Positions 35,929-43,970 of a DNA stretch of 64,000 nucleotides are shown here, in pieces. Positions within the stretch are counted from its first letter, which is position 1. Each line of letters opens with the position of its first letter. Under the pieces are notes generated by a model. The model did not search any database and was not told where the DNA came from. It was given only the letters and a program-made list of their open reading frames with translations. The DNA comes from UBA2377 sp964525935 (GTDB taxonomy: Bacteria > Verrucomicrobiota > Verrucomicrobiia > Opitutales > Opitutaceae), in the NCBI GenBank assembly GCA_964525935.1, contig CAZGJZ010000004.1, positions 62,001-126,000 of the forward strand, in the 5' to 3' direction. The translations under genes and the position numbers were made by a program.

Positions 35929-37182
35929 ATGAAGCTGGAAACCTGTCCCGAAGCGCAGCGTGCGGTGCAGCGCGGCTTGGCCGAACTGCGCGAGGGTAAT
36001 CCCGCGACGATGGCGGCATGGGTGCGCGGCCATCTGTTCAAGCATGTGCTGCCATTTTGGGAACAGCACGCGTTCGATCCGCAGGGTGGATTGATCACGT
36101 GCATCAACGACGCGGGTGAGCCGGTGAACCATGAGAAATGGCTCTGGAGCCAGTGGCGCGCGGTATGGGTTTTTTCGCGCATCTACAACACCCTGGATCG
36201 CAATCCCGTCTGGCTCGAGCGGGCGCGAAGCATCGCGGAGTTTTGCATCCGCCACGGCTGGCTCGAAAAGGAGCAGGGTTGGGCGCTGCTGCTGGCGCGT
36301 GATGGCCGCGTGCTGCGCGGCTATGAGAGCATTTACGTGGATGGTTTCGCGGCATATGGGCTCGGCGAGCTTTACCGCGCGACCGGCGATGCGGAGATCC
36401 GGCGCTGGACCGTGCGCACGCTCGACGCGGTGTTGCTGAAGCTCGCGCAACCTTATGACCGGCTGCCGCATTTTCCGTATCCGATCCCGCCGGGAGCAAA
36501 GCCGCAGGGCATCCCGATGGTGTGGTCGCTGAAGTTTGCGGAGATCGGCGCGATCCTGGGTGAGGAAAAATACCTGCGGGCGGCGCGCCGGTTGGCGGAT
36601 GAGATTTTTACCGATCACTACGATGCATCGGCGGACTGCATTCTGGAATTTGTGCGCCAGGCTGGCGGTCGTTTCGACGGACCGGCGGGCAAGGTCGTCG
36701 TGCCCGGCCATGTGATTGAGAACATGTGGTTTCAACTTGATGTGCTGGCGAAAACGGGCGGTGCGGCAGTGAGCGCGGCCGAGATGCACCGATTGACGCT
36801 GCGGCACCTCGATCTCGGCTGGGATCGGGAGTTCGGGGGCTTGAAGTTAGGTGTGAACTTCGATGGCTCCGAGCCGGTGGCGTGGAATTTTGCCGATACG
36901 AAACTCTGGTGGCCGCACACCGAGATCCTGATTTCGGCGCTGCGCGGCTGGCAGGACACCGGGCAGGCGGTGTTCTTGGACTGGTATGAAAAAATCTGGC
37001 GACTCTGCCTCGAGCGCTACGTGGACTGGGAGCACGGCGAGTGGCGGCAGAAATTGAACCGCGACCTCACGCCGATGACGACGGTGGTGGCGCTGCCCGT
37101 GAAGGATCCGTTTCACCTGCCGCGCAGCCTGATCCTGCAGATTGAGCTGCTCGAGGCGGCGGCCGCGGCCAAGGCCCGATGA
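35929..37182 (+). CDS. N-acylglucosamine 2-epimerase (AGE)-family protein
   Basis: Start ATG 35929 gives 417 residues, the usual size for AGE-type (alpha/alpha)6-barrel enzymes. HEKWLWSQWRAVWVFSRIYN, YVDGFAAYGLGELYRATGD, CILEFVRQAGG and PGHVIENMWFQLDV are the typical helices and active-site blocks, the last with the catalytic-region His. AGE-family enzymes epimerise or isomerise sugars such as GlcNAc/ManNAc, mannose or cellobiose. The stop overlaps the next start by 4 bases (ATGA), so expression is coupled. Confidence 0.85.
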   Translation: MKLETCPEAQRAVQRGLAELREGNPATMAAWVRGHLFKHVLPFWEQHAFDPQGGLITCINDAGEPVNHEKWLWSQWRAVWVFSRIYNTLDRNPVWLERARSIAEFCIRHGWLEKEQGWALLLARDGRVLRGYESIYVDGFAAYGLGELYRATGDAEIRRWTVRTLDAVLLKLAQPYDRLPHFPYPIPPGAKPQGIPMVWSLKFAEIGAILGEEKYLRAARRLADEIFTDHYDASADCILEFVRQAGGRFDGPAGKVVVPGHVIENMWFQLDVLAKTGGAAVSAAEMHRLTLRHLDLGWDREFGGLKLGVNFDGSEPVAWNFADTKLWWPHTEILISALRGWQDTGQAVFLDWYEKIWRLCLERYVDWEHGEWRQKLNRDLTPMTTVVALPVKDPFHLPRSLILQIELLEAAAAAKAR

Positions 37183-38723
37183 AAATCGACGTCGCGATCA
37201 TCGGTGCCGGCCACAATGGCCTTGTGGCGGCGACGTATCTGGCGCGGGCCGGACTGGCGGTGCAGGTGTTTGAGCGACGGCAGGGTTTTGGCGGAGCGAC
37301 CCTGGCGGAGGAGCTGTGGCCGGGTTACATCTTTTCCACGGGCGCACACCTGCTGCATGCGGTGCCGGCGAAAATCATGCGCGACCTGAAACTCGCCGAG
37401 CGCGGCGTGGAAATGGTGCCGCGCGACGAGGCGTTTTATCTGCACGCGGATGGGACCTACCACGGCAATATCGCGGTGGATCGGACGAACAACCGCGTCG
37501 CACGCTCAAAGCTGACCGCGGCCGAACTCGCGGGGTTGGAACGCTACGGAAATTTCAAACGCGACCTGATGGCGCTGGTGCGCCCTTATCTGATGCGCAC
37601 GCCGCCGACGCTGGCGGAATTGCAGGCGCGGGCGGCGGGGACGCCCGCCGAGGAAGCGCTGCGACTGGCGACGACGATGAAGCTGTGGGAGGTGCAGGAT
37701 CATTTTTTGCCGACGGAACGATTGCGTGAGGCGTTCGCGACCGAGGCCTCGGCGACGATCGAAAATCCCCTGAGCTTTGCCCTGGCCTATAATGCGATGG
37801 ACACGCCCGATCCCGAGACGGGGGAGCGCGGGCCATTTGGCTTTGTGCGCGGTGGGATGGGCCGTTTCGCCGATGCACTCGTGGCGGCCGCGCGCGAGGC
37901 CGGCGTGCAATTGCACGACAACCGTCCGGTGGAGCGCATCGTCGTGGAAAACGGTCGCGCGACGGGTTTGCGTTTCAAGGACGGCACCGAGATCCGTTGC
38001 GGCATGGTGCTGTCGTGCGCCGATCCCAAGGTGACTTTTCTGCGGCTCCTGACCGATGCGGATGTGGAGCCGCAACTCCGGCGCCGGGTCGACCGGCTGG
38101 TTTCGCACGTGAGCTGTTACAAGCTGCTGGCGGCGGTTTCGGAACTTCCACGCTGGACGGCCTGGGACGGGGCGGACCCGGACGAGCCTTCGCGCGGGTC
38201 CATGCAACTCGACATGACCCGGGAAATCGTGCGCGAGTGCTACGCCGATCTGGCGCTGGGCCAGCCGCCGCGCCGGCCGATGATGAGCTTCAATGTGCCG
38301 TCGATGCTCGATCCGACGCTGGCGCCGCCGGGACACCACACGGCGTCCATCTATATTTATCCCGCGCCGACGCGGCTGGCCGAGGGCACGTGGGCGGAAC
38401 GCAAGGCCGCGGTGGCCGAGGCGGTGATCGATTACATCACGCAGTTTGCGCCGAATTTCCGCCGCTCGATTTTGAAATATGAATTTCGCACGCCGGAGGA
38501 TCTGGAGAAAAAGCTGGGCCTGACGGACGGTTGCATCTGGCATCTCCAGCATACGCCCGAACAGATCCTGGGCGGCCGGCCGCTGCCGGAGCTGTCGCAA
38601 TATCGCACGCCGGTGCAGGGACTTTACCTCGGTGGCTCGGGCCAGCATCCCGGCGGTGAGGTCAGCGGTATCCCCGGGCACAATGTGGCGCAGGAGATTT
38701 TACGCGACCTTGGGAAAGCGTAG
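37179..38723 (+). CDS. PYROXD2/phytoene-dehydrogenase-like FAD oxidoreductase
   Basis: This 514-residue flavoprotein begins DVAIIGAGHNGLVAATYLAR and continues VFERRQGFGG, the dinucleotide-binding motif and FAD ribose-binding region. GFVRGGMGRFADALVAAARE and a C-terminal LGGSGQHPGGEVSGIPGHN are typical of the phytoene-dehydrogenase-like PYROXD2 group. Carotenoid partner genes are absent, so a sugar or cyclitol oxidation role inside this locus is more likely than pigment synthesis. It overlaps the AGE-type gene by 4 bases. Confidence 0.82.
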   Translation: MKIDVAIIGAGHNGLVAATYLARAGLAVQVFERRQGFGGATLAEELWPGYIFSTGAHLLHAVPAKIMRDLKLAERGVEMVPRDEAFYLHADGTYHGNIAVDRTNNRVARSKLTAAELAGLERYGNFKRDLMALVRPYLMRTPPTLAELQARAAGTPAEEALRLATTMKLWEVQDHFLPTERLREAFATEASATIENPLSFALAYNAMDTPDPETGERGPFGFVRGGMGRFADALVAAAREAGVQLHDNRPVERIVVENGRATGLRFKDGTEIRCGMVLSCADPKVTFLRLLTDADVEPQLRRRVDRLVSHVSCYKLLAAVSELPRWTAWDGADPDEPSRGSMQLDMTREIVRECYADLALGQPPRRPMMSFNVPSMLDPTLAPPGHHTASIYIYPAPTRLAEGTWAERKAAVAEAVIDYITQFAPNFRRSILKYEFRTPEDLEKKLGLTDGCIWHLQHTPEQILGGRPLPELSQYRTPVQGLYLGGSGQHPGGEVSGIPGHNVAQEILRDLGKA

Positions 38724-38784
38724 CGACGACCTCGCGAATCTGGGCGAGCCCAGTCGGAATCGGATTTTAAACCCTACTATCACC

Positions 38785-39549
38785 ATGAATCTACCCGCTG
38801 AATTTTCCCTGACCGGTCAAACTGCCCTGATCACCGGTGGAGGCACCGGGCTGGGGCTCGCCGCGGCGAAATCGCTCGTGACCTTGGGTGCGCGGGTGAT
38901 CATTGCCGGCCGGCGCGAAAAGGAACTCGCCGCCGCCGCCCAGTCGCTCGGACCGAATGCCGCTTATCAAATCCTCGACGTGGCCGATCTCGCGGTCATT
39001 CCCGCGACGGTGCAGAAAATCCGGGAAAAGCACGGCCCGGTTGGTATTTTGATCAACAACGCCGGCATCAATATCAAGAAACCCTTTGGAGAGACGAGCG
39101 ACGCCGAGCTGATTTCGATCCTACAGACCAATGTAGTCGGAGCCAATTCCCTCACGCACGCGATGCTGCCGCAGCTCCGGGAGAGTGGAGCCGGTTCGGT
39201 GGTCTTCATCAGCTCGATGGCCGCGCTTATCGGGCTGCCGCGCGTGACGGCTTATGCGATCTCGAAGTCCGCGCTGACCGGAGCCGTGCGTTCGCTGGGA
39301 GTCGAACTCGCCGAATACAATATCCGCGTCAACGCAGTGGCGCCGGGCTGGATTGAGACCGAGATGACGCGCCACGCCTTTGAGCATGATCAGGCGCGCA
39401 AGCAAAAGATCCTCAACCGCACTCCGCTGGGCCGGATGGGCGAAACCGCCGATATTGGCTGGGCGGTGGCCTACCTGTGTTCCCCAGCGGCCAAGTTCGT
39501 CACCGGCACGATCCTGACCGTCGACGGCGGCGCGAGCATCGGATTTTGA
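38785..39549 (+). CDS. Short-chain dehydrogenase/reductase 2
   Basis: From ATG 38785 the product is 254 residues, standard SDR length. TALITGGGTGLGLAAAKSL is the NAD(P) loop, NNAGINIKKPF the NNAG motif, SSMAALIGLPRVTAYAISKS the Ser-Tyr-x-x-x-Lys catalytic set, and GTILTVDGGASIGF the C-terminal end. Similar enzymes act on gluconate, xylitol or keto-sugars. It closes the plus-strand series and is convergent with the cardiolipin synthase gene only 14 bases away. Confidence 0.9.
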   Translation: MNLPAEFSLTGQTALITGGGTGLGLAAAKSLVTLGARVIIAGRREKELAAAAQSLGPNAAYQILDVADLAVIPATVQKIREKHGPVGILINNAGINIKKPFGETSDAELISILQTNVVGANSLTHAMLPQLRESGAGSVVFISSMAALIGLPRVTAYAISKSALTGAVRSLGVELAEYNIRVNAVAPGWIETEMTRHAFEHDQARKQKILNRTPLGRMGETADIGWAVAYLCSPAAKFVTGTILTVDGGASIGF

Positions 39550-39563
39550 ATCGCGACCGCGGC

Positions 39564-40991
39564 TCACAGCAGCGGGGAGAGGGGGCGGAGCGCGGCTTCG
39601 GTGAATTTTTGCCGGAAGGGGCGGCGGGCGAATTCCTTGGGATCAATCTCTTCGCAGAGTTTGAAATCCTGGTCGAAGATGCGGGCGATGGCGGTGTTTT
39701 CCGCCTTGGAATGCACGAGCAGGTTGAGTTCGAAATTCAGGCGCATCGAGCGGTAGTCGAGGTTGGCCGAGCCGACCATCGACCAGTGATCGTCGGCGAG
39801 CGCGATCTTGGCGTGGTGGATGCCGGCGGAATACTCGAAGATGCGCACGCCGGCGGTGAGCAGTTCGCCGTAATAAGAGCGGCCGACGCGCACGAGCCAG
39901 GGATGGTCGGTGCGGGCGGAAATCAGCAGGCGCACGTCGACGCCGCGGTTGGCGGCGAGGGCGAGCGCGGCGAGCACGATGTCGTCGGGCACAAAATAGC
40001 CGGTGGCGATCCAGACGCGGTCTTCGGCGTCGTTGAGGAGGCTGACGATGGACTTGGCGATGGGTTCGTTGCGGCGGTCGGGTCCGCCCAGCACGATGTG
40101 CACGGGCTGGAGCGGTGGACCGGGGTGCACGGGGTAATAGACGGAGTGGGCGATTTTCTGCCCGGTGGCGAAAAACCAATCGTCAGCAAAGACCTCCTGC
40201 AGCGCGCAGGCAACGGAGCCGCTGACCTCGAGCTGGACGTCGCGCCAGGCGCCGAGTTCGGGGTCGGGTTGCTCGTGCTCGCGACCGATGTTCATGCCGC
40301 CGACGAAAGCAATGGTGCCGTCGATGATCTGCAGCTTGCGATGGTTGCGCAGGTTCATGAAGAAGCGCAGGCGTTTGGGATCGAGGCTCTGGAACCAGGA
40401 AAACTGGCCGCCGGCGGCGGTGAACTCGGCGAGGCGGCTCTCGGCGAGGCGGTGTGAGCCCACACCATCGAGGAGCAGGCGCACGATGACGCCGCGCTGG
40501 GCGGCGGCGGTGAGGAGATTGAGGAAACGCGCGCCGGTGTCATCGCCCTGCCAGATATAGAACTCGAGATGGATGTGATGGACGGCCTCGTTGATCCGCT
40601 GCGCGAGGGCGGGATAAAACTCCTCGGCGTTGCAGAGCAGGCGGAGGCTCGCCGCGGAACTCACGGGAAGCTGGTTGATGCGCGAGACCAGTTGGAGGAA
40701 CTGGCGGTCGCGGCGGGTGAGTTTTTGCAGCAGGGCCGCGGTGGCGTCATCCGTGGTGCTCTCGGGGGCGGTGCGGTGCGAACTGCGGGCGGAAAAGAGA
40801 TTGCGACGCTTGAGCCGGCGGCGCTTCAGCCGGTCGGTGCCAAAGAGAAAATATGCGACCGAGCCGAGGAGCGGGATGAAGAGGATGGCCCAAAGCCAGG
40901 CGAGGGTGGCGGCAGGGCGTTTCTTGAGCAGCAGCAGGTGCGGGATGAAGGCCCAGCTGGCGAAGTAACACAGAAGCAAAAATAACTTCAT
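39564..40991 (-). CDS. Cardiolipin synthase (PLD-type)
   Basis: From ATG 40991 the product is 475 residues. Two N-terminal membrane helices (LFLLLCYFASWAFIPHLLLL; TLAWLWAILFIPLLGSVAYF) form the PLDc_N segment. Two HKD motifs follow: NHRKLQIIDGTIAFVGGMN and HHAKIALADDHWSMVGSAN, complete with His, Lys and Asp. The enzyme joins phosphatidylglycerol molecules into cardiolipin at the inner membrane. It is placed at the end of a run of small membrane-stress genes on the same strand, which fits membrane remodelling under stress. Confidence 0.9.
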   Translation of the reverse strand: MKLFLLLCYFASWAFIPHLLLLKKRPAATLAWLWAILFIPLLGSVAYFLFGTDRLKRRRLKRRNLFSARSSHRTAPESTTDDATAALLQKLTRRDRQFLQLVSRINQLPVSSAASLRLLCNAEEFYPALAQRINEAVHHIHLEFYIWQGDDTGARFLNLLTAAAQRGVIVRLLLDGVGSHRLAESRLAEFTAAGGQFSWFQSLDPKRLRFFMNLRNHRKLQIIDGTIAFVGGMNIGREHEQPDPELGAWRDVQLEVSGSVACALQEVFADDWFFATGQKIAHSVYYPVHPGPPLQPVHIVLGGPDRRNEPIAKSIVSLLNDAEDRVWIATGYFVPDDIVLAALALAANRGVDVRLLISARTDHPWLVRVGRSYYGELLTAGVRIFEYSAGIHHAKIALADDHWSMVGSANLDYRSMRLNFELNLLVHSKAENTAIARIFDQDFKLCEEIDPKEFARRPFRQKFTEAALRPLSPLL

Positions 40992-41025
40992 GGGACGGAC
41001 GGCGCTGGAGGGCGCGGCCGGAAGT

Positions 41026-41343
41026 TCAGCCGCGCGCGGCGCGACCGCGCGTGGCGGAGAGGCTGCGCAGGACACCGAAGAGCGGCGGGCCCCAGCGGAG
41101 AAGCCGGCCGAGCCATTTTAGCCTGGGCATGACCTGGCGGGCGCCCATCAGGCCGAGCGGCAAGACGGCGAGGCGCGTGAACGGCGAGAGCCGCCGCCAG
41201 AAGTCCAGCGCGCGGTCGAGCCACTGGATGGGTTGCGCGACCCGGCGGGCGGCCTGCGCGCACTCGGCGCGGTGGCGGGCGAGATTGCGCCGGAGGCAGG
41301 CCTTGTGCGTCGCGAGACGGTTCAGCTCTCGCTCCGGATACAT
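41026..41343 (-). CDS. YqjK-like small membrane-associated protein
   Basis: This 105-residue Arg-rich protein has a helical N-terminus (RLATHKACLRRNLARHRAEC) and one short hydrophobic stretch (LSPFTRLAVLPLGLMGA). It overlaps the YqjE-like gene by 22 bases. In enterobacteria YqjD, YqjE and YqjK genes lie together in the same order as here; membership rests on this context more than on sequence. Role unknown. Confidence 0.6.
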   Translation of the reverse strand: MYPERELNRLATHKACLRRNLARHRAECAQAARRVAQPIQWLDRALDFWRRLSPFTRLAVLPLGLMGARQVMPRLKWLGRLLRWGPPLFGVLRSLSATRGRAARG

Positions 41344-41711
41344 GAGCGGTCCTCCTTGATTTCCTGCAGCGTGGCGTTGAACGGGCTGGGCTGGCGCGAC
41401 AGGTAGCGGCGCAGCGCGAGAATGATGGCGATGAGGGCGCCGGCATAAAACAGCGTGAGCCCGCCGAGGACTGCGAGGCGGGCACTTTCCCAGAACAGAT
41501 AAACGAGGGTGAGGCTGGCGAAGGTAATCGCGATCATGCCCGTGAAAATCGCGGCGCTGATCCAGATGAAGGTCTGGATCAGGCGGTATTTTTCCTCCTG
41601 CAACTCGACGGAAAACAGTTCGATCCGGTCCTGCAGGCTGGCGATGAGCCCGTCGCCCAGCGCGCTGAGCGCGCCCATGAAGCCGGCAGGAGGAGGCGAA
41701 GAGTTTTCCAT
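41322..41711 (-). CDS. YqjE/phage-holin-like inner-membrane protein
   Basis: Start ATG 41711 gives 129 residues. An amphipathic region (LQDRIELFSVELQEEKYRL) precedes two membrane helices around TFIWISAAIFTGMIAITFAS and LAVLGGLTLFYAGALIAIIL, the layout of the YqjE family often labelled phage holin. These are stress-associated inner-membrane proteins, not phage genes. It is 19 bases downstream of the DUF883 gene, in a compact operon with it and the following small gene. Confidence 0.78.
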   Translation of the reverse strand: MENSSPPPAGFMGALSALGDGLIASLQDRIELFSVELQEEKYRLIQTFIWISAAIFTGMIAITFASLTLVYLFWESARLAVLGGLTLFYAGALIAIILALRRYLSRQPSPFNATLQEIKEDRSCIRSES

Positions 41712-41730
41712 GGGTGCGGCAGGACGACGA

Positions 41731-42045
41731 TTACCGGTTGCGGCGACCAACCAGGACGCCGACCAGCAGGCCGATGCCGGCGGCGATGGCGATGGACTGG
41801 TAGGGATTGGCGCGGATGGCCTCGTCGGTGTATTTGGCGCCGGCGACGACACGTTTCCTCGCGCCTTCGTAGATGACACCGAGGCGCTCCTGGGCGGCGT
41901 CGAAACGGTCGCGCAGGGAATTGACGGCATCCTCGGTGTGCTCGGTGACGGAATCGCCCATCATCTTTTCGGCCTCGGCGACGAGAGCGTGAAGATCATG
42001 GAGGATTTCCTTGGGGGATTGGGCGGGCTCTTTGTGGTTTTTCAT
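41731..42045 (-). CDS. DUF883 (ElaB/YqjD-like) ribosome-associated membrane protein
   Basis: This 104-residue protein has a long helical N-terminus (ILHDLHALVAEAEKMMGDSV) and ends in NPYQSIAIAAGIGLLVGVLV, the C-terminal membrane anchor followed by GRRNR. That ending is the signature of ElaB/YqjD. Enterobacterial members are stationary-phase proteins that bind ribosomes at the membrane. It is the first gene of a three-gene unit. Confidence 0.88.
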   Translation of the reverse strand: MKNHKEPAQSPKEILHDLHALVAEAEKMMGDSVTEHTEDAVNSLRDRFDAAQERLGVIYEGARKRVVAGAKYTDEAIRANPYQSIAIAAGIGLLVGVLVGRRNR

Positions 42046-42093
42046 AGGGGGAATGGCTGAGGGTTGGGAATTGGGGCGAGGGAAGGAGTGCGG

Positions 42094-42297
42094 TTAGGAC
42101 TTGGAACCGCGGAAGACGCCGGCGGCACCCACGACGGTCGCAATCACGCCGCCAAGCAGGAGCCAGACAGTCTTGTCGGTGGGGGAACCGGTGAAGGCGC
42201 GGGAGAAGCTGGAGCCGATGGAGTCGGCGGCGCTGACACCGTAGATGAGGAGAATGACACCGATGATGAGAAGGGCGATGGAGACGGGCTTGTTCAT
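42094..42297 (-). CDS. DUF3185-family small membrane protein
   Basis: This 67-residue protein has two membrane helices: PVSIALLIIGVILLIYGVSA and TVWLLLGGVIATVVGAAGVF. A short loop containing FTGSPTDKT lies between them, matching the DUF3185 layout. Its function is not known. It lies 48 bases upstream of the DUF883 gene in the same direction and probably belongs to the same stress unit. Confidence 0.8.
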   Translation of the reverse strand: MNKPVSIALLIIGVILLIYGVSAADSIGSSFSRAFTGSPTDKTVWLLLGGVIATVVGAAGVFRGSKS

Positions 42298-42627
42298 GAT
42301 GGGGAGGAGTGGTCAGGAGTTGGAGCGATGTTCGCCGGCTGGATGCCAGCGGGATCACGTAGAGCCAGACAGGGCATTTCGCGTGCGGTTCGCCGTCGTG
42401 GCCGCGGAAACCAACCGCCGGCGGCGGTTGGTGTAAACGGAAGGGGCGGGATTGGTCACATCGTGCAGCAGCAGCAGTTTGACCGGACGCACCGTGGCAC
42501 GGTGGCGGAGAGGATGTTTTTTGATTTTCCGGGACATGACATTGAGGGTCAGGAGGGGGACGAAATGAAGCGCGGCTGCCGATTAGGGCAGCTGCGCGAG
42601 GAGGAATACTTGGATCGAACCGCCGAG
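42298..42627. other. Gap without a confident gene; contains one GC-rich hairpin
   Basis: A frame on the minus strand (42355-42537, 60 residues, MSRKIKKHPL start) is open but has no Shine-Dalgarno, no recognisable domain and runs through a hairpin. I therefore do not call it. The only other structure is the inverted repeat at 42411-42431. Confidence 0.5.
42411..42431 (-). terminator. Hairpin downstream of the BON-domain gene
   Basis: CCAACCGCC-GGC-GGCGGTTGG is a perfect 9-base stem. Read on the minus strand it is followed by only three T residues, so it is at best a weak or Rho-assisted terminator for the BON-domain transcript ending near 42628. Confidence 0.4.
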
Positions 42628-43365
42628 TTAGCTTTTGACGGTCATGCTGTTGTTGACCGACTTCACGCCGCGGACGTCCGTGGCGAGCTTCGTGACGAGG
42701 GACTTCTCCGCCTCGGAGGCGGCTTCGCCAGTGATGACGATGGCGCCCTCGTTGGTGGTGACCTTGGTCTTGAGCGCGCTGGTCGCCTTGTGCGTGAGCA
42801 GGGCGTATTTCACCTGGCTGGTGATGGAGGCATCGTCCATTTTTTCGCTGAACGTGGCCGGGGCGGCATCCTTGATGGTGATCTCGTTCTGGACGGTCTT
42901 AACGCCTTCGATTTCCTTGGCGTAGAGTGCGGTGAGATCCTTCTGGGCAACGTTCTCGGCGGTGCCGCTGAGGACGACGTGGCCTTCATTGACGGTCACC
43001 TTGGTGGTGGCGGCGCTGACATTGGCCTTCACGAGGAGACGGCTGCGAATCTTGACGGCCATCCACGCATCGGACTTTTCGGGATAAACGGAGTTAACCT
43101 TGAGCTCGTTTTTGACGGCGATGACGCCGGGAAGGTTTTCCACGGTGTCGACCGCGAGGGCTGCGTCGTCGCGATCCTGGACGGTGCCGGTGAGGGTCAC
43201 CACGCCGTCGTGGGCCTTAACCTTCACATTGTTTTCGAGGACCGTGCGGTAGTTGTAAGAGGCCTTGGCGGCATCCTCGATCTTGCGGTCGGTTTCGGAC
43301 GAGGCGAACAGGGCGAGCGGGCTGGCCATGAGGACTAACAGAACGAACAGTTTATTGTTTTTCAT
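42628..43365 (-). CDS. Periplasmic triple BON-domain protein
   Basis: Start ATG 43365 gives 245 residues with a signal peptide (LFVLLVLMASPLALFA). Three BON repeats follow at ~25-93, ~100-168 and ~177-243, each ending in the pattern GV..V.N.L (GVIAVKNEL, GVKTVQNEI, GVKSVNNSM). BON proteins such as OsmY bind phospholipid and protect the envelope in osmotic stress. An inverted motif lies 41-64 bases before the start, shared with other genes nearby and with the two-component operon, so it is probably stress-induced. Confidence 0.88.
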   Translation of the reverse strand: MKNNKLFVLLVLMASPLALFASSETDRKIEDAAKASYNYRTVLENNVKVKAHDGVVTLTGTVQDRDDAALAVDTVENLPGVIAVKNELKVNSVYPEKSDAWMAVKIRSRLLVKANVSAATTKVTVNEGHVVLSGTAENVAQKDLTALYAKEIEGVKTVQNEITIKDAAPATFSEKMDDASITSQVKYALLTHKATSALKTKVTTNEGAIVITGEAASEAEKSLVTKLATDVRGVKSVNNSMTVKS

Positions 43366-43405
43366 AGGGTTGAAGGCAGAGCATACGCGGTTGGCGGAAG
43401 TGTCG

Positions 43406-43429
43406 CTATGGGGCACAACCCTACTGGGC
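43406..43429 (-). promoter_or_regulatory. Shared regulatory motif, copy A (BON-domain gene)
   Basis: In gene orientation the site reads GCCCAGTAGGGTTGTGCCCC followed by ATAG. Inverted halves AGGGT and CCCCAT around a short centre match copies B, C and D. NarL-type regulators bind such inverted heptamers; the adjacent LuxR-type regulator is the candidate. Confidence 0.55.
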
Positions 43430-43506
43430 GGAGAAGGCGGGGAGAGGGATGCCTGGGGCGCGTGCGAGTGGTTCGTGAGCGGACGGACAGAAGGGTTCGC
43501 ACGGAC

Positions 43507-43535
43507 AATAAAAAAGGCCGTCTTGCGACGGCCTT
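43507..43535 (-). terminator. Rho-independent terminator of the 38-residue basic protein gene
   Basis: AAGGCCGTC-TTGC-GACGGCCTT forms a 9-base perfect stem, and on the minus strand it runs into six T residues. It lies 38 bases past the stop of the small gene, giving that gene a defined transcript end. Confidence 0.85.
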
Positions 43536-43572
43536 GAGTAATGATGGATCAATCAGGAACAGCGCGGGGCTG

Positions 43573-43689
43573 TCAGGTCTTCATGATATTGCGGCCGGCC
43601 GGACGCTTAGCGATGGGACCTTTGCCACCAGGAGATTTAGCGGCACGCTTCTTGGCTGCGGTCATACGACCGCCACGGGTTTTTTTCAT
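43573..43689 (-). CDS. 38-residue basic protein (MKKTRGGRMTAAKKRAAK...)
   Basis: This short frame runs from ATG 43689 to TGA 43573 and encodes a Lys/Arg/Gly-rich protein with MKKTRGGRMTAAKKRAAKSP at the start and KGPIAKRPAGRNIMKT at the end. It has its own regulatory motif ~80-100 bases upstream and its own strong terminator, which supports a real gene. No domain was recognised. The charge suggests nucleic-acid or ribosome binding, or a general stress role. Longer frames over the same DNA extend into the intergenic motif and are not favoured. Confidence 0.68.
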   Translation of the reverse strand: MKKTRGGRMTAAKKRAAKSPGGKGPIAKRPAGRNIMKT

Positions 43690-43767
43690 GATATGGGTTG
43701 TTTTGCGGGTTAGGGATTGGCTGACGTTTAACTGCGACTGGAAGATAGCGGGTCGCGGGATTTTCAG

Positions 43768-43792
43768 CGATGGGGTGTAACCCTGCTTCGGG
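43768..43792 (-). promoter_or_regulatory. Shared regulatory motif, copy B (small basic protein gene)
   Basis: In gene orientation CCCGAAGCAGGGTTACACCC followed by CATCG. It matches copies A, C and D in both halves and in spacing, and lies ~79-103 bases before the start at 43689. Confidence 0.5.
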
Positions 43793-43886
43793 CACGCGGC
43801 CTGAATCGTGGGAAGAATACCCAACATGGAACGCGCGCGGCGCTGGTTGTTCCCGGACGGGAGAAGCGCCGGTAGCCGCGAGTCGC

Positions 43887-43908
43887 GGGTATGGGGTATG
43901 ACGAGTAG
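43887..43908 (-). promoter_or_regulatory. Possible half-conserved motif, copy E1
   Basis: On the minus strand CTACTCGTCATACCCCATAC keeps the CCCCAT half, but the other half is degenerate. It lies in the gap between the divergent small gene and sigma factor. Confidence 0.3.
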
Positions 43909-43921
43909 AGGTTTTTGCCTT

Positions 43922-43940
43922 AGCACTACACCCCATGTTC
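43922..43940 (+). promoter_or_regulatory. Possible half-conserved motif, copy E2 (sigma factor gene)
   Basis: AGCACTACACCCCATGTTC on the plus strand has the same ACACCCCAT half as copy B, in the orientation expected for the plus-strand sigma-factor gene 31 bases downstream. The partner half is weak, so it is a tentative site. Confidence 0.35.
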
Positions 43941-43970
43941 AGCGCCCGGCACTCGGCGTAAGCTTTATGC

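Noticed and set aside
37179..38723. Carotenoid phytoene desaturase
   Set aside because: The protein resembles the PYROXD2 group and there is no phytoene synthase or other carotenoid gene nearby.
41322..41711. Possible prophage remnant because of the holin-like annotation
   Set aside because: The family is YqjE-type and its neighbours are YqjD/YqjK-like host genes; no other phage gene is present.
42355..42537. A 60-residue minus-strand frame between DUF3185 and BON genes
   Set aside because: There is no Shine-Dalgarno or domain and the frame crosses a hairpin; kept only as a note.
43507..43535. CRISPR-like or riboswitch-like structure
   Set aside because: It is a single short stem with a T tract, fully explained as an intrinsic terminator; no repeat-spacer array occurs anywhere in the window.
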